From NCBI GenBank assembly GCA_963580285.1, contig OY757011.1, positions 157,221,245 through 157,285,244 on the forward strand: 64,000 nucleotides of DNA. Direction: 5' to 3'. The DNA comes from Lucinisca nassula (lineage: Eukaryota > Mollusca > Bivalvia > Lucinida > Lucinidae). The translations under genes and the position numbers were made by a program. Below the pieces are notes generated by a model. It had not been told where the DNA came from and made no database searches. It was given only the letters and a program-made list of their open reading frames with translations. Each line of letters opens with the position of its first letter. The stretch's first letter is position 1. Below, piece by piece: positions 10,017 to 21,312 of this stretch.

Positions 10017-11500
10017 ACTGTTATTCACTTTACCTTATAGACATTTACTGATCAGGCGAATTTTCTGAACTCTGTGCTCACGGTAGTAAACCATTTAACA
10101 ATGAAAAATATCAAAGCAGAAGATGGTCAGGGGTTCACCTTATGAATGAAAGTAACCCCTCTAATCTGTGCAGATGGCAGCTTTTTCATGGTGCCCCAAA
10201 ACATGTATGTTATCAAAACCCAGCATACCACATTCGAGTACTTCTTTTTATATTCAAAACTTAAGAAAGGCCCGTTCGGGGAGAAAAAGGGTATTAAACT
10301 ACTTTTGACAATATTATATACAAGAATCTCAAGATACTACGAGGACTCTACCCATAACCATTTCAGAATAAGGGAACACTGAAAAGATTTCAAAACTAGG
10401 TATGCATGTTATTTGGAATTACATTACTGCTTGAAACAAAATTAGCTTTGCTGCAATCCTGCACTTCAGAGACCCAGTTACAATGACAGAGACAAAAATT
10501 TCCGGTGTGCCCTTTTGTTTGTTTTCAATCAGACCATCAGATGGAAATATCTAAAGAGACAGCAATCGAGTTTGCAAAATTATATGAACTGGCAAGAAAA
10601 GGTCACTCAGGTATGGCCACATTCAAATAACGCAGCCATCTCAAGTCACCTAAAGAAAGCGACATAGAGGCACGCACAAAAACAGACGAAACATGAACAA
10701 TCAGCTCAAAGCCAATTAACAAATAAAACACTGCAATAGAACGACAGCCTTCGGACGGCCAGTAGTAAAACTACCGTGAGGCTTAAACTCCGAAGCTTAC
10801 GAAATTTTAACCCTTGCCCTCAGTTCCAGTCCAAAATCAAACATGATAACAAACCTTGTTAAATTTCAATGAAAAAGATAGAGACATGGTTTCTGTATGA
10901 TAAGAACATACTTTTCCATTTTATTTAAACAAACTATAAAGTAGTGCAAGAATCTTGAATTATGTTCAGTAAGTATATGTATATATAAAACTGACAATAT
11001 ATGGATGGGCATATCATCTGTGTGTTTTGTAACGCTTTATATATATATCAGTAACATAATAACATTTCTGTGAAGCATTCTTAATCAGTCTTTAAATATC
11101 TAAACCAGCAGTTGGCATAAAAAATATAAAATTGAATATGATGCAGTGCTTTTTATTGTAGTCTACAAACTTTTATCCTTCCATGTGAGTAAATTTGCTA
11201 CTGACAAATTATGGCACCATATTATTACTCAACGATTTATATTTACATTACACGTGTGTATCTAAATATGGATTTAGTTAAAATGAGATTTGACTACAGA
11301 TGGTACAGTTATCAACGTATGATTTTATGTTAGTTTTCAACACAATATTAGAATTTCTCTGAACATGTATAGAAAGCAATTTAAGTCTTATTTAGTCAAA
11401 TGCGTTAGATTTGGGCAGAATTAGGGAGAGTTTAGCTATTTAGGTCTACATACCAATTTCTATTCAAATGAGACTAATTTTGGAAAATTAGCAGTCCAAG
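10017..11500. other. No gene seen; AT-rich, faint RT-tail relic
   Basis: About 1.5 kb of AT-rich sequence. At about 10735-10830 the order GAACGACAGCCTTCGGACGG, CAGTAGTAAAACTACCGTGA, GGCTTAAACTCCGAAG echoes the 3' region of the RT elements (GAACCGCCTTGGAACGGTCA, then GGCTTAAAT), so this is probably a very old or related tail. A 78-codon open frame (10146-10382) shows no recognisable features. Confidence 0.5.
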
Positions 11501-11785
11501 CCGAGAAATGGGTGTCTGGCTCGGTTTTGGCAAAAAGTATGCCGTGTGGGGCCTAGAGAGACATCCGCCGGAATCGGGCGGTGTCAGCCTAAGTTTTGCG
11601 GGGAAGCATCGGCGTATACGCCGGGCGGAAATAGGCCGGTGCACTGCAGGTTACCGACCGTATACCCGGCGATTGTTACTAGTCCCCGAGCATCGGTCGA
11701 TGTTCCGCAGATGTCCGCCCAGTTCCCGGCCGCCGGACAAGGGGCGGGTTTTACCCCAGCCGGGAATTGTCCAGTTGTTCAGGGG

Positions 11786-11793
11786 TATATAAA
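11786..11793 (+). promoter_or_regulatory. TATA box (TATATAAA) upstream of a GC-rich ORF
   Basis: GGGGTATATAAACTGCATCC is a strong TATA context. It sits 35 bp before ATG 11821, so a start at the usual ~30 bp spacing would leave only a very short leader. It lies within a GC-rich island (about 11530-12520) that stands out from the AT-rich flanks. Promoter function is inference. Confidence 0.5.
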
Positions 11794-11820
11794 CTGCATC
11801 CTCGCCTGCCTATACAACAA

Positions 11821-12378
11821 ATGGGTCAGCTCTGTTGGTGGGTGAACATCCTTTTTCTTGACGTCGAGGAAAACTTTCGAAGAAAAGCGGAACAAGATGC
11901 CCGTTTCCCACCAGTGCACCTACCGTCACCCCAGGAAAGGATCCGGAGGTTACAGGAGTGGCTGCTTAGGGCTCGGCACCGTGCCAATGTGGTCTTTGCA
12001 ACCTTGTGTGCGGGAGAAGAACTGCTACCGCTGATGGTGGATGAAGCAATGGATCGTGTACCGTCCTTTGCATGGGCAGTTATCAAACGTTTATGTACAA
12101 TGCTCCCTACTGGTCTGCTAGAAACTGGCACCCATCGGAGATCGGGCCCTTATATAGTCGAGCGTCAATCAGCGATCGAGCGGCGCCAGTCGAAACCGGG
12201 ATTCGTCCAGCGGATTCCGCTTGATCATCTGTCGGGCCTCGGCCGATTACTGACCGATTATCTGATTGGTCGGGGTCCGCTTTACGACTACCGGATGCCA
12301 GCCGATGCCATCGACATCGACGTCGGTACGAGCTCTGCTCGACTTTTATCGATGTGCCATCGACCTAGAAGTCGGTGA
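11821..12378 (+). CDS. Hypothetical protein, GC-rich, possible first exon
   Basis: Open frame of 185 codons from ATG 11821, the first ATG after the TATA box at 11786. I do not recognise the family. The N-terminus (MGQLCWWVNILFLDV) is hydrophobic. It is followed by a charged, helix-prone stretch (EENFRRKAEQDA, then PSPQERIRRLQEWLLRARHR) and an Arg-rich C-terminal half. The frame ends CGACCTAGAAGTCGGTGA, and AAGTCG followed by GTGAGTT at 12372-12378 also makes a near-perfect 5' splice site. The ORF could therefore be a first exon whose true coding continues elsewhere. Codon use is GC-rich, unlike every neighbour, which could mean a real gene exon or a GC-rich mobile element. The opposite strand is also open for about 100 codons (11826-12131), which lowers confidence. 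Confidence 0.35.
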   Translation: MGQLCWWVNILFLDVEENFRRKAEQDARFPPVHLPSPQERIRRLQEWLLRARHRANVVFATLCAGEELLPLMVDEAMDRVPSFAWAVIKRLCTMLPTGLLETGTHRRSGPYIVERQSAIERRQSKPGFVQRIPLDHLSGLGRLLTDYLIGRGPLYDYRMPADAIDIDVGTSSARLLSMCHRPRSR

Positions 12379-12535
12379 GTTTTCGGGGAGAATTTTAACT
12401 ACGAGTTAATATTTAACCGGGCCCCTCCCGACCACCACCAACGCCCCAACATCCGGCGGGACGCCGACCGGACTCCAGCCCAATCTCACCCCATCGCAGT
12501 CCCCGAGTAGTCGGGCGGGGATCGAATAGTGATTT

Positions 12536-12650
12536 GTGACCGTGGCTTTACGTATAAGCCTGCCCAGGAAAAGTGTGGACAGGTAAACTGACCGGCTCAA
12601 AAATGACATAAAATAGTGTTGACTGGGCCGTTAGTCCAATACAAAACTAA
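12536..12650 (+). repeat. SINE family S1 fragment
   Basis: Plus-strand copy of the S1 body and tail: TTTACGTATAAGCCTGCCCA, GGAAAAGTGTGGACAGGTAA, CTGACCGGCTCAAAAATGAC, ATAGTGTTGACTGGGCCGTT. It is the reverse complement of the fragment at 1099-1285. It abuts the GC-rich island and lacks the tRNA-like head. Confidence 0.8.
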
Positions 12651-12932
12651 ACTGAGGTAGGGGTCTTTAACTTTAATGGAAGACACCCAGTCAGCGTAGA
12701 ATGTCGGTCAAGCGTCGGCCCGACGATATATACATAGAATATTTATTTTCTGTCTTATACCGTTAACAAATAACATTAGCCCTGTATGGCTTTTACTTCT
12801 ACAAAAACAGTGTAGAAGAAAAACAATCTTTTTGGTGCTGTTTTGGCAGGATCAAGATTTTCACCTTACATCCTCATTCGAAGGATGGAGCAGGTCAAGG
12901 CATTCATCTCTGCAACTAAGTTTGACAACGCG

Positions 12933-12995
<63 letters not shown>

Positions 12996-13016
12996 AATGA
13001 GCAGCATGTAGGTAAT

Positions 13017-13085
<69 letters not shown>

Positions 13086-13108
13086 CATCTGAACTACGCC
13101 TACGTTGG

Positions 13109-13150
13109 GCCGACAGCGATACGACATGGCGACGTCGTATCGCTGTCGGC
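13109..13150. repeat. Perfect 17-bp-arm hairpin between microsatellites
   Basis: GCCGACAGCGATACGAC (13109-13125), an 8-base loop, then its exact complement (13134-13150). The same structure, partly worn, recurs at about 14083-14127, with the inner 10-bp arms perfect at 14091-14100 and 14109-14118. A half copy (GACCGATAGCGATACGAC) lies near 17265-17282. Confidence 0.9.
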
Positions 13151-13182
13151 GCGATGTTGGCCCAATGTGGTGCGCTAGCCCA

Positions 13183-13264
<82 letters not shown>

Positions 13265-13301
13265 AAAATTAAACACTGAGCAACATGTTGGACATGGCAC
13301 T

Positions 13302-13608
13302 TTCAGAGCCCATAGGGGCTTGAAGAAATATATGGGCTGCAAAATGCTTCCACGCTGAGCTGAATCCGGCCCACACACTAGTACTGGTAAACCGCTTAGA
13401 CGATCTAAGCCTGTCCAGGAACCGACGTGCGAGGCGGACCGTACACGCTAATAAACCCTATTGGTTTCATTGGGCGACAGGGCTTGAGATGTCATTTCAT
13501 CCAAATGTCGGGTAAAAGTCCCACAAAATTGAAAACAACGTCTCCAAAATGATCTTATGACCTTTACAGTGTTGAAGGGGACGTTAAACCTCAAATAAAA
13601 CAAAACAC
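13302..13608 (+). repeat. SINE family S2 copy
   Basis: Shares with the copies at 21016, 24407 and 26798 the ordered blocks GGGGCTTGAAGAAATA, ATGCTTCCACGC, GGTAAACCGCTTAGA, GACAGGGCTTGAGATGTCAT, AAAGTCCCACAAAATTG and GGGGACGTTAAACCTCAAAT, with a short AAAACAAAAC tail. It is non-coding and embedded in the GA block. Confidence 0.9.
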
Positions 13609-13612
13609 TTTC

Positions 13613-13663
<51 letters not shown>

Positions 13664-13784
13664 AGAGAATGACGTCATTCACGGACTTCTATATTTTTGT
13701 CGCGAAATTAAAAAAAGACCTAACTGGGATCCTCTGGCACCGTCAAAACTTAGATACCATGCACTTAGCTACATGCGCGTCACT

Positions 13785-13866
<82 letters not shown>

Positions 13867-13916
13867 AATGGACAATATGTAGGCCACGATAAGAAAGCAA
13901 TGAGCAACATGTAGGC

Positions 13917-13970
<54 letters not shown>

Positions 13971-14207
13971 AATGAGCAACATGAAGGGCAGAGAGAGAGA
14001 GAGAGAGAGACGAATGAGCAACATGAAGGCCACAGAGAGAGAGAGAGAGAGAGAGAGAGTAAATCGCCTGAACGGTGCGTCTGACCGAGAGCGATACGAC
14101 ATGGCGACGTCGTATCGCTGTCGGCCCGATGTTGACCCACTGTTTCAACATGTAGCCCATAATGAGTGAGAGAAAAAAAAACTTAGCAACATGTTGGCCA
14201 TAGCACT

Positions 14208-14259
<52 letters not shown>

Positions 14260-14282
14260 ACTGGGGAACGTGTACGCCATGG

Positions 14283-14369
<87 letters not shown>

Positions 14370-14371
14370 TG

Positions 14372-15189
14372 ACGGAATTTCTCTCCATTTTACACATTGG
14401 AATTCGCATAAAAAGTTTAAAAGAATTTCACTTTACTACGATCTCCGATTTCTGTCACAACAATTGTGGGTATAACGATGTTGAGATGACCCCTGCATAC
14501 CTTTCTAGGTATTTACCGCATGACGTCATTATTCACGCGCGTTGTAGTTTTGTCGCGAAATTAAAAATAGACTAACTGTGTTCGTAGCATAGTTAGGAAA
14601 ACCGTCTCATAAAACTTAACCTGTGATCATAATTGTTCGCAATATTACATAAAACTCATTCATTTGTATTATTTAAACAAAAAATACCCGATATATGTAA
14701 AAAAAAAATTAAGCACTTTTTTTCCGACAGCTCAATAATGCACCTTTAAAATATAAAACACCCTGGAAGAGATCTCTTAAAATGGCGTAAAATCAAAAAT
14801 AGTTTATGTCTTATGTAGGTTTGCAGTTCAAACATATGGGCAACCAGTGTATTAAGTACATAGTTTGAATTTTTCTATTCTGTCGGACATCTTGGACGCT
14901 ATCTTGATTTCTTGGAAATGCCCAAAGGTGACAAGATGGCATCAAGCAGATTCTTAATGTAGAAAGTATCTGCATTCCAAAATATATCAAAACATTTTGT
15001 ATACACCGCAAATCCAGCTTCAGCGAAACTTCTGCCGGATTAATAACGATCACGTCATTAACAAGAGGTATGCACACGGAAGATGATACACAGTCGGGTG
15101 GTAGGTGGATGGTAATGAACATGGGAGAGGATGAAAAAACATGTCAGGGAAGCTTGCTATGACGCTTGTTGTTTGATGTGGGCTATCGA
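14372..15189. other. No gene seen; contains antisense copy of the 2.5-kb repeat
   Basis: AT-rich. About 14880-15020 is a diverged reverse copy of the duplicated sequence at 2523-2850 (GATTTCTTGGAAATGCCCAA, TGACAAGATGGCATCAAGCA, CAAAACATTTTGTATACACC). A TGACGTCA palindrome occurs at 14520-14527. The open frames of 68 and 103 codons have no recognisable features. Confidence 0.55.
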
Positions 15190-15352
15190 CAGGCACCTGT
15201 TTCAAAGAGAAAAATAATCTACCCTCTACCTTCTCTCTAGTGAGAAGGTAGAGTGTGGGTGAGGGGGGGGGGGGGGGGTTCTTCATAAAAAAGTGTACCC
15301 TCTACCCAGAAGGTAGAGGGTAGATTTTATTTCTCTTTGAAACAAGTGCCTG
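15190..15352. mobile_element. Small foldback element (MITE-like)
   Basis: Inverted arms of about 43 bp: CAGGCACCTGTTTCAAAGAG with AATCTACCCTCTACCTTC on the left, and the complement GAAGGTAGAGGGTAGATT with CTCTTTGAAACAAGTGCCTG on the right. The centre holds a second, shorter inverted copy of the ACCTTCTC segment and a 16-base G run near 15260. No clear target duplication was identified. Confidence 0.8.
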
Positions 15353-16683
15353 TGGTTATATGTTGATTACATCAGCTCTAGGTTCATGCTACACTCGTAT
15401 CTCCAAGCCAGCAGAATATCGGGGCAACGTTGACGCCCCAACGTTAGCACACCATTTTGTGCTTGCAGGGAGACTAACAGGCATGGTGGCGAATCAAGAA
15501 TGATATATAAGTCACGCCACTAGGAAATTAGGACTGGCTAAGACACAAGCGACCTGTTAGCAACACTGACCTGCAACTGTCTTGAAAGCCTATAGAAACC
15601 AAGAAACTGGAGATATTGTTCCTACAGGTAGCACAATCAAAGCACTCACGCGGGTCGATGGTCTCCAAGTATAGGCTGGGATATATAGTCCTGGGCTGAG
15701 ACCTAACCCTTCAACTCCAGCTTTTTAAAGCAAAACGTGTAGACTCTGATCAGATGCCAAGTTCGTTGGCTTCTGATCTGGGTATATACTGTTGGCCAAG
15801 CCCTACCCATGATTCCAGTCCAGATTCTATTGATTGTTACGCAACACTCTGCTACTTTGTGTTAGTAATTGTTACTAGTCAGTGATACATTTAGTCACTT
15901 GGACTTCAGCACCTTTTAAAAAAGCTTACTGCGCTGTATAACTTAGGGTCGATTGACAAACAATCGCCCCCAAACCCATTTTCAAGCGGTTGAAGTCTAT
16001 AGGAAATGATTGATTTGGGGTTAAACGACACCTTAACCTTTGTGGGTCATTTTGTGTCGTTTGCCAGAGAAAAAAGAGCGAGAAGAGGAGATGAAAGTGT
16101 GGGCCAGAGGAGTGAGTGAGTGTTTCAGTTTTACGTCCCGCCAGCAGCTAAGGTCATACGGAGACGGGACCTCGGTTTAAAGACTCATCCGAAGGTCTGG
16201 AGAAGCCCAAGGGGAGTAGCACAAACACTACACCACGGAGGTTCTAAGGAGAAAGTTGAAAATGAATGGAAGTGTTAAAACACAGAAAATATCAGCACCC
16301 ACTCCCTCTACAAGGACAACCGGTCTGTGCACAACTACCCTGTGCGACGCCTGTGTGACACAAGCTACACATCACCTTTGCCTCTCCCAACCGACCGAGT
16401 TAAAAGGAGAACGAACAGGAAGTACCTAAACTGTTCTATCTTGATAAAGGTATAAACAATCCTCTGCAAGACATGTGACGGAGTGGTGTAGAAGTCACGT
16501 GTCGCTGTGATGGTACTAATGAATATCAAGCGTGAGAACACGAGAGTCTTAAGGGTGCAATAATTCACGTCTACTAGGTTCAGCAGTAATGTTTACAGGC
16601 GTAAAAATCGTTTATATGCACTGTTAGACTACGTATCTCTCAAGTTAATCTAACAAAAATTGCAGAAACTGGAAACTTGATAA
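15353..16683. other. No gene seen; hairpin remnant and unknown repeats
   Basis: About 15735-15800 holds a degenerate hairpin (GATCAGATGCCAAG, then TTGGCTTCTGATCTGGG) resembling those at 21546 and 33540. About 16110-16290 (TTTCAGTTTTACGTCCCGCC, AGACTCATCCGAAGGTCTGG) looks like a repeat but has no second copy here. No coding region is recognised. Confidence 0.5.
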
Positions 16684-17317
16684 GTGATAGTGACACGCCT
16701 TTTGCATTGTACACGTGAATATTTGTTTTGTAAACTCCACTACTGAGTCTCGTAGTAAAAAGGTGGGGTAGCTCATTTACCATATTTACAAGTTTTGGCA
16801 AATGAACTACCCACCTGTTTGTACACTTTCAGGATCAACGGCGGAGTCCTCAAGCAACGTGGTCAAATCTCCTATATGCTCGAATGATGGCGACGTTGAA
16901 TATAATTGAGAGGTTGCAGATGACGTCACACACCTACAGTTTTTTTTCTTGCTGGGGACACCCAGGCTCCTTTCCAACAGTATTTTATTGTTCTTTCCTT
17001 GTAAATAACTTTCTTATACCTTGAAAAATTATGACAAAACCTTGGTTATTTTATTCTTATGATCTTTAAGAACAATCGCAGACACACATTAACCCCTTCA
17101 GTGTTTTTATCACTATGTGATAACTGGTAAAAATGGATTAATTTGTACACAAAAATCTGCCTGGTGTCTCCAATATGGTGGATCAAGGGAGAATAATCTT
17201 GCAAAAATTCTGTGCCTGCAACCTCTCAATTCGCTCAGTCAGCACAAAACAGCGGGCCAACTTCTGACCGATAGCGATACGACGTTGCCGTCAATGTAAA
17301 AGGCGTGTCACTATCAC
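16684..17317. repeat. Segment bounded by 26-bp inverted repeats
   Basis: GTGATAGTGACACGCC followed by TTTTGCATTG (16684-16709) is repeated in inverse orientation at 17292-17317 with one mismatch. The 582-bp interior includes a hairpin at about 16762-16818 (AGGTGGGGTAGCTCATTT against AAATGAACTACCCACCT). It could be a non-autonomous DNA transposon; no target duplication is evident. Confidence 0.6.
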
Positions 17318-17459
17318 TGCTGTACATGTACATAAGAAAATTGTGTGCAACTGTTTTCCTGCGTCAATTTTAGCCTTAAGACTAGATTTTTTTCTTCAAA
17401 TGTTGGATGAAAGATAATGTATAGGTAATAAAGGTAGTTTAATTAACATTCAATGAAGT

Positions 17460-18235
17460 AAGAACAACAAAGTTTACCATTCATTTACTTAGTTCACGAT
17501 CCGATGTTGCTCGTGCTTCATGGTTCACTTGCTTTGCTCATGATCCGATGTTGGTCATACTTCATAGTTCATTTGCTTTGCTAATGCCCCGATGTTGGTC
17601 TACTTCATGGTTCAATTGCTTTGCTCATGGCCCGATGTTGCTAGTACTTCATGATTAACTTGCTTTGTTCATGACCCGATGTTGTCCATACTTCATGGTT
17701 CAGTTGCTTTGTTCATGATCCGATGTTTGTCATACTTCATGGTTCACTTGCTTTGCTCCTAATCCGATGTTGCTAGTACTTCATGGTTCACTTGCTTTGT
17801 TCTTTACCTGATGTTGGTCAGACTCCATGGTTCATTTGCGTTGTTCATAACCCGATGTTGGTCATACTTCATGGTTCACTTTCTTTGCTCATGATCCGAT
17901 GTTAGTCATACTTCATGGTTCAGTTGCTTTGTTCATGACCCGATGTTGGTCATACTTCATGGTTCACTTGCTTTGTTCATGACCCGTTGTTGGTCATACT
18001 TAATGTTTCACTTGCTTTACTCATGACCCGATGCTGGTCCTACTTCACGGTTCACTTGCTTTGTTCATGACCCGATGTTGGTCATTATTCATGCTCATGA
18101 CCCGATGCTGATCATACTTCATGGTTCACTTGGTTTGCTAATGTGCCGATGTTGGTCATACTTCATGGTTCACTTGATTTGCTCATGACCCGATAATGGT
18201 CATGCTTCATGGTTCATGTGCTTTATTTAAGAAGA
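17460..18235. repeat. 44-bp minisatellite array, locus 2
   Basis: Same repeat and orientation as 29-1045, with about 17 more divergent units (CCCGATGTTGGTCATACTTC, ATGGTTCACTTGCTTTG). The left flank AGAACAACAAAGTTTACCATTC matches the flank of the first array, indicating a shared parent element. Units here lack the regular two-variant alternation of locus 1. Confidence 0.93.
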
Positions 18236-19294
18236 AGATATATTGTACCAGTGCATTGTTGAGTAATAAATCAGAGTTTAAAAGTCAGCTGTAAGGAGCG
18301 CGTTGCACAAAAACAGAGGCTCACATTGGAACTGTGCAACAAACCCACATGTCGCAAAAGAAAAAGAATGCACGGCCCAAACACTCCAACAATTAAAGAT
18401 GCCCATAAGCGACAGGACACATGCACCCCTGTAGCAAATGGGAAGACAAATATAAGTCCCCACCCCGAGACCTGGAAAGGTCACGACACCGTTTCACACA
18501 CGTCTCAGGACGGAGCGCGGCGGATGGCTACAAGGCAAGGGGATGCCCGTTGCCCCGAGGACACCTGGGACGTGAGGCGACGAACTCCACCTACAGGACC
18601 CTTTCCTGCTCTGACTCGGTCCGGCATGTTGACAAGCAAAAAATCATAACATCAAGCAGATGACGATATGGACTGACTGCGGTGGGTATACGATAGACAC
18701 GGACCGACGGGGCTGGAGCCGAGCGATGGTCTCCCCACTCACCTGCAACGGAGAATGGGGGTACCACCGAGCGGCTACGGTGTAGTGCCAGCATGGATTC
18801 GTTCCCTGTGACCCCACCTGCTGACGACTCGCGACACGGGAAAACTGGAAAACAACAACAACGCGTTGCGCCAGTGGTTTGTTTGCTTACAACTGAAAAG
18901 TACTCAGTGGGGGAAAATTTGCATGAAATGTCAAATACCGTTTTCTGGGAAAAACGAGAAAAATATTTCAAAATGTTGTGTGCTGAAAAAAAAAACAGCA
19001 CGCAGAGCGTTAATGTTATCCTAATGAAGATTCATTTTCAGATGCACTACATAAGAGCCGAGATAAAATAACACTAGGGCATTTGCGAATGTGAGACCAT
19101 TCACGAGTTCATTAATATCATAAGGAACTACAACGACACGTGATATTTATCGTAGGGATTGCTGAGATCTAATCATTACAAAATTGGAATAGAAACCTCT
19201 GATGCCAATTGACGCTCTTGTTGGTTTCACTGGTCCCGTTGGAAATCAAGCTGGTACAAGATTTATGGGGCGCCGTTTTACTATTTAATCCGTA
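18236..19294. other. No recognised gene; moderately GC-rich segment 18300-18830
   Basis: GC content rises at 18300-18830 and two overlapping open frames of 107 and 80 codons run there (18326-18649 and 18421-18663). They are basic, low in hydrophobic residues and show no motif. Another open frame lies antisense at 18591-19001. I judge the segment a non-coding repeat or an unrecognised element. Confidence 0.45.
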
Positions 19295-19372
19295 TTTATA
19301 GATATCCATAATTATTTATGGATATCAATAATTATTTATGGATATCCATAATAATTTATGGATATCCATAAA
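19295..19372. repeat. AT-rich palindromic tandem repeat
   Basis: Four tandem copies of an approximately 20-bp unit TTATGGATATCCATAATAA, itself a near-perfect palindrome, so the block can fold into several alternative hairpins. Confidence 0.85.
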
Positions 19373-19423
19373 TTGAACTGAATTAATGATATCAATAAAT
19401 CGAATAATGGATATTATACTCCT

Positions 19424-20098
19424 TATATGTATTGTATATACAAGAACGTGCAAATATAAACATATACTTGTGTTTTGAATGTTAAACTCACACAATTAAA
19501 GGGCAAATGCATCATCTAATCTTCAGAACTTTAAATGAGTACCTATGAAGGAGAGGGAAGAAGGAAGAGGATGTTATTTTAATATATAAATATCACAAAC
19601 GTCCACCCTCGCTTTACTTCTGATAGATGACTTGCTGCTTGAGTTATTATTATTATTAGTATTAGTATTAGTAGTAGTAGTAGTGGTAGTAGTAGTAGTA
19701 GTAGCAGTAATAGTAGTATAGTCTTTCAAAACGCAGCGAGACGCGACTGCCTTTTAATTTTGGACTAGTCCGCGTTTTAGGTAAGTCGCCTTCAGTTGGG
19801 ATTTTACATTGGCAGATATAGTTTTACTGAGATTCGTATATGCATTGTATATACAAGAACGTGCAAATATAAACATATACTTGTGTTTTGAATGTTAAAC
19901 TCACACAATTAAAGGGCAAATGCATCATCTAATCTTCAGAACTTTAAATGAGTACCTATGAAGGAGAGGGAAGAAGGAAGAGGATGTTATTTTAATATAT
20001 AAATATCACAAACGTCCACCCTCGCTTTACTTCTGATAGATGACTTGCTGCTTGAGTTATTATTATTATTAGTATAAGTATTAGTAGTAGTAGTAGTG

Positions 20099-20138
<40 letters not shown>

Positions 20139-20275
20139 CAGCAGTAATAGTAGTATAGTCTTTCAAAACGCAGCGAGACGTGACTGCACTTTTAATTTTG
20201 GACTAGTCCGCGTTTTAGGTAAGTCGCCCTCAGTTGGGATTTTACATTGGCAGATATAGTTTTACTGAGATTCGT
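19424..20275. repeat. Direct tandem duplication of ~415 bp with (GTA)n inside
   Basis: 19424-19836 and 19838-20275 are nearly identical, from ATTGTATATACAAGAACGTG to TTTTACTGAGATTCGTA. The main difference is the length of the (AGT)n tract (about 19670-19710 versus 20080-20150), consistent with recent duplication followed by microsatellite expansion. No coding region. Confidence 0.9.
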
Positions 20276-20468
20276 ACTGCATCATACAAACCACTTGGCA
20301 ACGACTTCTACATAATAACATTATAAAAAAAAAACCTTATTTATAATTTTAAAATCCAGAGAAAAAAGAAATCCGAAACCTGCTTCCCCTAAAATATGGA
20401 ATAGTCTTGCCACGCTTGAACGTTGAACTCTCAGAGGTCGTTGATAAACTATAGTAGAAGTGGTTTGT

Positions 20469-20757
20469 TTGTTTGTTTTGGAGTTTAACGGCCCAGTCAA
20501 CACTACTTTAGGTCATTTTTGAGCCGGTCAATTTACCTATACACACTTTTCCTGGGCAGGCTTATACGTAAGCGGTTAACCAGTACAGTGCACATTCTTT
20601 CGCCAGAGACTGACAACTGCCCTTCTTGAATCAGCGGAAGCGAAGATTTCATGATCAATCTCAACGAAAGAATGTTGCCGACCCCGGCGGGAATCGAACC
20701 CGCGTCCTCTTGGTCACCAGTCAGACGCGCATCCGACTGAGCAACCGAGGCCGGCAG
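20469..20757 (-). repeat. SINE family S1, fullest copy with tRNA-like head
   Basis: On the minus strand, 20757 down to about 20683 reads as a tRNA-like head: GGCCTCGGTTGCTCAGTCGG, then GACGCGGGTTCGATTCCCGC. The acceptor ends (GGCCTCG and CGGGGTC) pair fully and the T-arm stem GCGGG/CCCGC with its TTCGATT loop is perfect. The anticodon arm does not fold normally, so this is a tRNA-derived SINE and not a working tRNA. The body and a CAAACAAACAAAC tail follow. The GGTTCGATTCC box B of the Pol III promoter is intact. Confidence 0.85.
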
Positions 20758-21015
20758 TAGAAGTGGTAGTGGTAGTAGTAGTAGTTGTTGTTGCTACTGT
20801 AGTAGTAGCAGCTAGTATTATTGAATTGTGGTGCAAGTTGGTTCTTGCATGCTTTGAGGAGACCCTGTACAAACTCCGACTCATACAATTATAAAAACAA
20901 GTCGGCAAGCACGAACTCCACAAACATATTAAGCATCTTTATGACATCTGCAGCTGAGTATTATTGTAGCTGGTGTTTACATCAACTGTTGCAACATTTT
21001 ATTTGTTTCCGATCT

Positions 21016-21312
21016 CGCCCATCGGGGCTTGAAGCAATAGATGGGCCGCATGATGCTTCCACGCAGAGCTGAAACTGACCGCACACTAATACATGGTAAA
21101 CCGCTTAGAGGATCTTAGCCCGCCCAGGAAAAGCGGTGCGAATCGGACCGTCCATGCTTATAAACCCTAATAGTTTAACTGGGCGACAGGGCTTGAGATG
21201 TCATTTCATGTCAATATCCGGTAAAAGTCCCACAAAATTGGAAGCAACGTCTCCAAAATGACCTATACAGTGTTGACGGTGACGTTAAATATCAAATCAA
21301 ACGAACAAACAA
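21016..21312 (+). repeat. SINE family S2 copy
   Basis: Blocks CATCGGGGCTTGAAGCAATA, GATGCTTCCACGCAGAGCTG, TGGTAAACCGCTTAGAGGAT, GGGCGACAGGGCTTGAGATG and ACCTATACAGTGTTGACGGT, ending CAAATCAAACGAACAAACAAAC. One of the two most complete S2 copies. Confidence 0.92.

Larger units (their letters stand above)
12936..14371. repeat. Compound GA / GT microsatellite block
   Basis: Nine or more long (GA)n tracts (near 12936-12992, 13187-13260, 13616-13660, 13788-13862, 13920-13968, 13989-14010, 14033-14060, 14211-14258 and 14289-14370) and one (GT)n tract (13018-13081). The spacers repeat: ATGAGCAACATGTAGGCCAC-like units sit between tracts, and a hairpin spacer occurs twice (13109-13150 and about 14083-14127). 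A complete S2 SINE (13302-13608) lies inside. Long (E-R)n, (S-L)n or (C-V)n open frames here are products of the microsatellites and not genes. Confidence 0.95.

Noticed and set aside
11826..12131. 101-codon minus-strand frame opposite the GC-rich ORF
   Set aside because: No start context, TATA box or motif on that strand; likely a shadow of GC-rich sequence.
12843..14475. Open frames rich in Glu-Arg, Ser-Leu, Cys-Val and Thr-His repeats
   Set aside because: Direct translations of (GA)n and (GT)n microsatellites.
18326..18663. Overlapping 107- and 80-codon frames as small genes
   Set aside because: Low complexity, basic, overlapping in two frames with another open frame antisense; better explained by local GC richness.
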